This document shows positions 6,972 to 9,482 of a stretch of DNA of 9,482 nucleotides, one piece after another. A program made the translations under genes and the position numbers. Numbering within the stretch: position 1 is the first letter of the stretch; every line of letters starts with the position of its first letter. This DNA is from an uncultured Rubellimicrobium sp. (GTDB lineage: Bacteria; Pseudomonadota; Alphaproteobacteria; Rhodobacterales; Rhodobacteraceae): assembly GCA_902805995.1 (NCBI GenBank), contig CADCUU010000017.1:1-9482 (forward strand). Direction: 5' to 3'. The notes beneath the pieces are model-generated. The model was given only the letters and a program-made list of their open reading frames with translations, made no database searches and was not told where the DNA came from.

Positions 6972-8189
6972 TTGGCCGCGAAGACTTCGCCGCTGGCGCC
7001 CGCCCGCTTCCCGGACCTCCCCTCCATCGGGGGGGTCCGTTTCGCATCCCATGCCGCCGGCGTCCGCTACAAAGGCCGCACCGACGTGATGCTCGCCCTC
7101 ATGGACGACGCCACCGTCGCCGGCACCTTCACCCGCTCGGCCACGCGCTCGGCTCCGGTCCGTGACGGCCAGCGCAAGCTGGCACTCTCCGAAGGGGGTG
7201 CCGTGGCCTTCCTCGTCAATTCCGGCAACTCCAATGCCTTTACCGGGCGTGTGGGCGAAGAGGCCGTCCAAGGCATCTGCACCGCCGCAGCCCAGGCCCT
7301 AGGCCTGCCCGAGGAGCGGATCTTTACCTCCTCCACCGGCGTCATCGGGGAGCCCCTGCCCTGGCAACGCATCGCTGACGCGATCCCCGCGCTCCAGGCA
7401 TCGCTTGACCCCGCCGGGATCGAGGCCGCCGCCCGCGCCATCATGACCACCGACACCTTCCCCAAGGGTGCCTCGGCCAAGGTGTCGCTCCCGGGCGGCA
7501 CGGTGCGGATCGCCGGCATCGCCAAAGGTTCGGGTATGATCGCGCCCGACATGGCTACGATGCTCGTCTACGTCTTCACCGATGCAAAGGTCGGCCGCCA
7601 GGAGTTGCAGGAGATCGTCTCCGCCGCCACCGACCGGACCTTCAACCGCATCACGGTGGACAGTGACACCTCCACCTCCGACACGCTGCTGATGGCCGCG
7701 ACCGGTGCCTCCGGCGTGGATGCCGCTGGCCAGCCGGAGTTCGTGGCGGCGGTGGAACGGGTCTTCCTCGATCTCGCCCAACAGGTCGTCCGCGACGGTG
7801 AAGGGGCTACCAAGTTCGTGGAGGTCCGCGTGACCGGCGCCGCCTCGGAACCTGACGCCCATCGGGTCGCCATGGCCATCGCGAACTCCCCCCTCGTCAA
7901 GACCGCCATCGCGGGCGAGGACGCGAACTGGGGTCGCATCGTCATGGCCGTCGGCAAGTCGGGGGCCGAGGCCGACCGCGACCGCCTGTCGATCCGCTTC
8001 GGCGACATCACGGTGGCCAAGGACGGCTTCCGCAGCCCGAATTACTCTGAGGACGCCACCTCCGCCTATATGAAACAGCAGGAGTTGGTCATCGGCGTGG
8101 ACCTGGGGCTCGGCCAAGGGGCCGCGACTGTCTGGACCTGCGATCTCACCCACGGCTACATCGACATCAATGCCGACTACCGTTCCTGA
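6972..8189 (+). CDS. argJ: Bifunctional ornithine acetyltransferase / N-acetylglutamate synthase ArgJ
   Basis: ArgJ transfers the acetyl group from N-acetylornithine to glutamate, running the cyclic arginine pathway; many family members also use acetyl-CoA. The protein has 405 residues, normal length. It is made as one chain that cleaves itself at the ATML motif: here GMIAPDMATML, with Thr196 as nucleophile and new N-terminus of the beta chain. Other family blocks are GVRYKGRTDVMLAL, LVNSGNSNAFTG, SSTGVIGEPLP, ANWGRIVMAVGKSG and the C-terminal CDLTHGYIDINADYRS. Start: TTG6972 gives an N-terminus AAKTSPLAPARFPDLP like that of close homologues, 1 nt after the parvulin stop and behind a GAGGA. 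An upstream reading frame continues open into the parvulin gene but has no homology-like content. Monofunctional versus bifunctional activity cannot be told from sequence alone. Confidence 0.97.
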   Translation: MAAKTSPLAPARFPDLPSIGGVRFASHAAGVRYKGRTDVMLALMDDATVAGTFTRSATRSAPVRDGQRKLALSEGGAVAFLVNSGNSNAFTGRVGEEAVQGICTAAAQALGLPEERIFTSSTGVIGEPLPWQRIADAIPALQASLDPAGIEAAARAIMTTDTFPKGASAKVSLPGGTVRIAGIAKGSGMIAPDMATMLVYVFTDAKVGRQELQEIVSAATDRTFNRITVDSDTSTSDTLLMAATGASGVDAAGQPEFVAAVERVFLDLAQQVVRDGEGATKFVEVRVTGAASEPDAHRVAMAIANSPLVKTAIAGEDANWGRIVMAVGKSGAEADRDRLSIRFGDITVAKDGFRSPNYSEDATSAYMKQQELVIGVDLGLGQGAATVWTCDLTHGYIDINADYRS

Positions 8190-8724
8190 CCCCATGGACC
8201 AAGGGCTCCAGCCTTCGGGGACGCGCTCACCGGACGCGTCCCCGGACAATTCCCGCAACGCCGAAGTCCCGCCCAGCGAGGGTGTCGGAGGTGCCGCCTC
8301 TGGGTCCAGGGAAGGCGCCTCCCCGGTCCGCCTGCTTCTCGTCTCCGCCGTGGCGCTGATCGATCCGGAAGGACGCGTCCTCCTCGCCCAGCGTCCCGAG
8401 GGCAAGAGCATGGCAGGTTTATGGGAGTTCCCGGGCGGCAAGGTCGAATCCGGCGAGACGCCCGAAGCCGCCCTGATCCGCGAACTGCACGAGGAACTGG
8501 GCATCGACACTCATGCCTCCTGCCTGGCCCCACTCACCTTCGCGAGCCACGCCTACGAGTCCTTCCATCTCCTGATGCCGCTGTTCGCCTGCCGCCGCTG
8601 GACCGGAACCCCGCGGCCGAGGGAGGGACAGACCCTCGCTTGGGTGAAGGCGCGCGACCTGAAGTTTTACCCAATGCCGCCCGCTGACATCCCGCTGATC
8701 CCGATCCTGCGCGACTGGTTGTAG
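8170..8724 (+). CDS. mutT: MutT-type Nudix hydrolase, (deoxy)nucleoside triphosphate pyrophosphohydrolase, with N-terminal extension
   Basis: MutT hydrolyses oxidised nucleotides such as 8-oxo-dGTP to the monophosphate and so prevents mutations. In a 184-residue reading, the Nudix box GX5EX7REUXEEXGU is complete at 90-112 (Gly90, Glu96, Arg104, Glu105, Glu108, Glu109). It is preceded by VLLAQRPEGKSMAGLWEFPGG, typical of MutT (quoted with its first residue at about 70). The C-terminal block FYPMPPADIPLI is also typical. Normal MutT would begin near residue 53 (VRLLLVSAVALI), but no ATG, GTG or TTG lies there. The candidates are ATG8170, overlapping argJ by 20 nt, and ATG8194, 4 nt past the argJ stop. 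Neither has a Shine-Dalgarno. The extra 45-52 residues are Pro/Ser/Gly-rich, look disordered, and their DNA holds a strong hairpin. Translation is probably coupled to argJ. The Nudix call is firm, the start is not. Confidence 0.9.
   Translation: MPTTVPDPMDQGLQPSGTRSPDASPDNSRNAEVPPSEGVGGAASGSREGASPVRLLLVSAVALIDPEGRVLLAQRPEGKSMAGLWEFPGGKVESGETPEAALIRELHEELGIDTHASCLAPLTFASHAYESFHLLMPLFACRRWTGTPRPREGQTLAWVKARDLKFYPMPPADIPLIPILRDWL
8214..8246 (+). repeat. Strong inverted repeat between argJ and the MutT core
   Basis: GGGGACGCG (8217-8225) and CGCGTCCCC (8235-8243) are perfect complements around a 9-nt loop. The flanks TTC/GGA add up to three more pairs, one of them G-T. No T run follows, so it is not a classical terminator. 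It could stabilise the upstream mRNA, attenuate mutT, or hinder ribosomes. Confidence 0.65.
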
Positions 8725-8727
8725 TCC

Positions 8728-8755
8728 GGGTGTCACAGTCACCCATCTGTGATGG
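8728..8755 (+). repeat. Overlapping, mutually exclusive inverted repeats after mutT
   Basis: Three short stems share bases: GGGTG/CACCC (8728-8732 with 8740-8744), TCACAG/CTGTGA (8733-8738 with 8747-8752) and CCATC/GATGG (8743-8747 with 8751-8755). They start 3 nt after the mutT stop. They may mark a transcript end, a protein-binding dyad or a small RNA switch before the next gene. No T tract is present. Confidence 0.4.
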
Positions 8756-8818
8756 AACCAGATTAGATGTGGGTATCTTTGAATGCGCTCCTATGCGACC
8801 TCTGCTCGGCACTCTGTT

Positions 8819-8823
8819 GGAGG
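8819..8823 (+). promoter_or_regulatory. Strong ribosome binding site of the small gene
   Basis: GGAGG lies 9 nt before ATG8833. It decides the start in favour of the 48-residue protein over the in-frame ATG8767, which has no such site and would add a Cys-rich, unlike segment. Confidence 0.8.
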
Positions 8824-8832
8824 ACGAGTCAG

Positions 8833-8979
8833 ATGCTGCGCACCATCGAAATCGGAACCTGCATGGCCGTTCAGGGCCTCGTTGTCCGTCACTTGGACGA
8901 TGGACGCATCACGATCAGGATTGCTGACAGGCTCTACACGGGATTTCCGGTCGGTCACACGATGGCCAAGGCCGCCTGA
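8833..8979 (+). CDS. Small conserved-looking protein of unknown function (48 aa)
   Basis: The protein starts MLRTIEIGTCMAVQGLVV and then has alternating hydrophobic and polar residues with turns at DDG and ADR (GRITIRIADRLYTGFPV). This suggests a compact all-beta fold, perhaps a small OB- or SH3-like barrel. There is one Cys (residue 10), no signal peptide and no membrane helix. Support for a real gene: a GGAGG site at ideal spacing, a following terminator hairpin, and a family-like pattern that I associate, with moderate certainty, with small uncharacterised proteins in Rhodobacteraceae. It sits alone, about 108 bp after mutT and convergent to infB. No clear sigma-70 promoter is visible upstream. 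Its function is unknown; a nucleic-acid or ribosome role would be speculation from the fold pattern. Confidence 0.75.
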   Translation: MLRTIEIGTCMAVQGLVVRHLDDGRITIRIADRLYTGFPVGHTMAKAA

Positions 8980-9010
8980 CCTTCGCCTATCTTCCCTAGA
9001 CAGGTTCGAC

Positions 9011-9043
9011 ACGGCCCTTCGCTCCTTGCGCGCGGGGCCGTTT
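9011..9043 (+). terminator. Intrinsic terminator after the small gene
   Basis: ACGGCCC (9011-9017) pairs with GGGCCGT (9035-9041). The 17-nt interior can add CGC/GCG pairs. The stem is followed by TTTCC, a short T run on the plus strand. It lies 31 nt after the stop at 8979. Confidence 0.65.
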
Positions 9044-9243
9044 CCATTTGGCGGCAGCTCGTGTCGAGCGGCTGGCCCGGACCCATGCAACCAGCGTTGG
9101 CCTGAGGGCGTCTTGGCCGCCCGTTGCGACGGTCCGATGGACCTCGATGCCCTGACACCCTGGGCCGGACAGACGCTCCCCTGCCTTGGCTTGGTCCGCC
9201 TGTCGCAAGCGCCGCCCCTGCACGCCGCGCCTGTGTCATGTCA
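9044..9243. other. Unassigned intergenic segment
   Basis: The gene-free stretch 8980-9303 holds two terminators and this 200-bp interior. No supported gene, tRNA or promoter is seen here. Small perfect hairpins occur: GCTCG-TGT-CGAGC (9057-9069), GGGCG-N7-CGCCC (9106-9122) and GGTCC-GAT-GGACC (9131-9143). All could be chance in GC-rich DNA. A 75-codon minus-strand ORF (9223-8996) runs across it, but it spans the upstream terminator and resembles nothing I know. Confidence 0.4.
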
Positions 9244-9277
9244 AAGGGGAGGAGCCTGCTTCCAGGCTCCTCCCCTT
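9244..9277 (-). terminator. Strong intrinsic terminator of infB, possibly bidirectional
   Basis: AAGGGGAGGAGCCTG (9244-9258) and CAGGCTCCTCCCCTT (9263-9277) form a perfect 15-bp stem with a 4-nt loop. On the minus strand it lies 26 nt after the infB stop and is followed by a short T run (CCCCTTTGA). On the plus strand the following bases are TTCCT-like. It is the strongest hairpin of the window. Confidence 0.88.
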
Positions 9278-9303
9278 CCTGTCGCGTCCCGTTCCGGTCC
9301 CGG

Positions 9304-9482
9304 TCAGAGCGTGCGTTCGACCGTTTCGCGCTCGAAGATCTCGATGACATCGCCTTCGCGGATGTCCTCGTAGTTGTCGAAGGCCATGCCGCATTCCTGG
9401 CCGGACTCGACCTCGTTGACCTGGTCCTTGTAGCGCGCCAGCGTCCGGAGCGTGCCCTCGTGGATCACCACGTTGTCGCGCA
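9304..9482 (-). CDS. infB: Translation initiation factor IF-2, C-terminal end (5' part outside window)
   Basis: IF-2 is the GTPase that brings initiator fMet-tRNA to the 30S subunit and promotes subunit joining. The minus strand from the right edge reads [20 protein letters not shown] and continues [20 protein letters not shown], then ends [17 protein letters not shown] and TGA (9306-9304). This is the last 58 residues of domain IV (C2), the fMet-tRNA binding domain; SGQECGMAF and [10 protein letters not shown] are hallmark segments. The G domain and the start lie beyond the window. It contains no start codon of its own because it is a fragment, so simple ORF finding would miss it. It is convergent to the small gene at 8833. 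Confidence 0.95.
   Translation of the reverse strand, partial: RDNVVIHEGTLRTLARYKDQVNEVESGQECGMAFDNYEDIREGDVIEIFERETVERTL

Noticed and set aside
5939..7027. A 362-codon minus-strand frame opposite the parvulin, and a similar 403-codon frame at 7299-8510 opposite argJ.
   Set aside because: The Gly-rich parts are the complement of the Ala-rich linker and the rest shows no family motif. The sense genes explain the DNA fully.
9001..9020. GGTTCGACAC at 9003-9012 looked like a tRNA T-loop.
   Set aside because: Position 60 is not a pyrimidine, the flanks do not form a T stem, and no acceptor stem or anticodon arm fits.
8783..9373. A 196-codon plus-strand frame across the small gene, both terminators and the end of infB.
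   Set aside because: It ignores two terminators, overlaps two better genes in other frames and has no family resemblance.

Overview
The window looks like a piece of an alphaproteobacterial chromosome, most likely Rhodobacterales (Rhodobacter/Roseobacter-type). The grounds are the high GC content, the protein flavour of each gene, and the gene set. It is a housekeeping region, not an accessory island: I see no transposase, integrase, tRNA, rRNA, CRISPR array or phage gene.

Layout, left to right. (1) The 3' end of dnaJ (+) ends at 323 and is followed by a palindromic hairpin. (2) A 215-bp intergenic stretch carries a full CtrA-type box (TTAA-N7-TTAAC) directly before radC (+, 539-1297). (3) Convergent to radC is a minus-strand pair: secA (5755-2960) followed by an exported fusion of a phosphate-binding-protein-like domain and an OmpA peptidoglycan-binding domain (2912-1323). 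The first codons of the fusion gene are written inside a near-perfect chromosomal parS (ParB-binding) site. (4) A divergent intergenic region holds a good candidate secA promoter (TTGACA, 17-bp spacer). It separates secA from a plus-strand cluster: parvulin-type periplasmic peptidyl-prolyl isomerase (5954-6970), argJ (6972-8189, TTG start) and a Nudix hydrolase of the MutT type (8170/8194-8724). (5) Then come a small, well-translated-looking 48-residue gene (8833-8979), its terminator, about 200 bp with no recognised content, a strong hairpin terminator, and the 3' end of infB (IF-2) on the minus strand up to the right edge.

Functional themes. DnaJ, SecA and the parvulin cover cytoplasmic chaperoning, export and periplasmic folding. 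SecA would also export the parvulin and the OmpA fusion, since both have clear signal peptides. ArgJ recycles the acetyl group in arginine biosynthesis, MutT cleans the nucleotide pool, and IF-2 starts translation. The most interesting signals are regulatory or architectural and not new enzymes: parS embedded in a start codon, the CtrA box at radC with a geometry that may make a leaderless mRNA, a strong hairpin inside the unusual N-terminal extension of MutT, and overlapping alternative hairpins before the small gene. I do not see a new multi-gene system.
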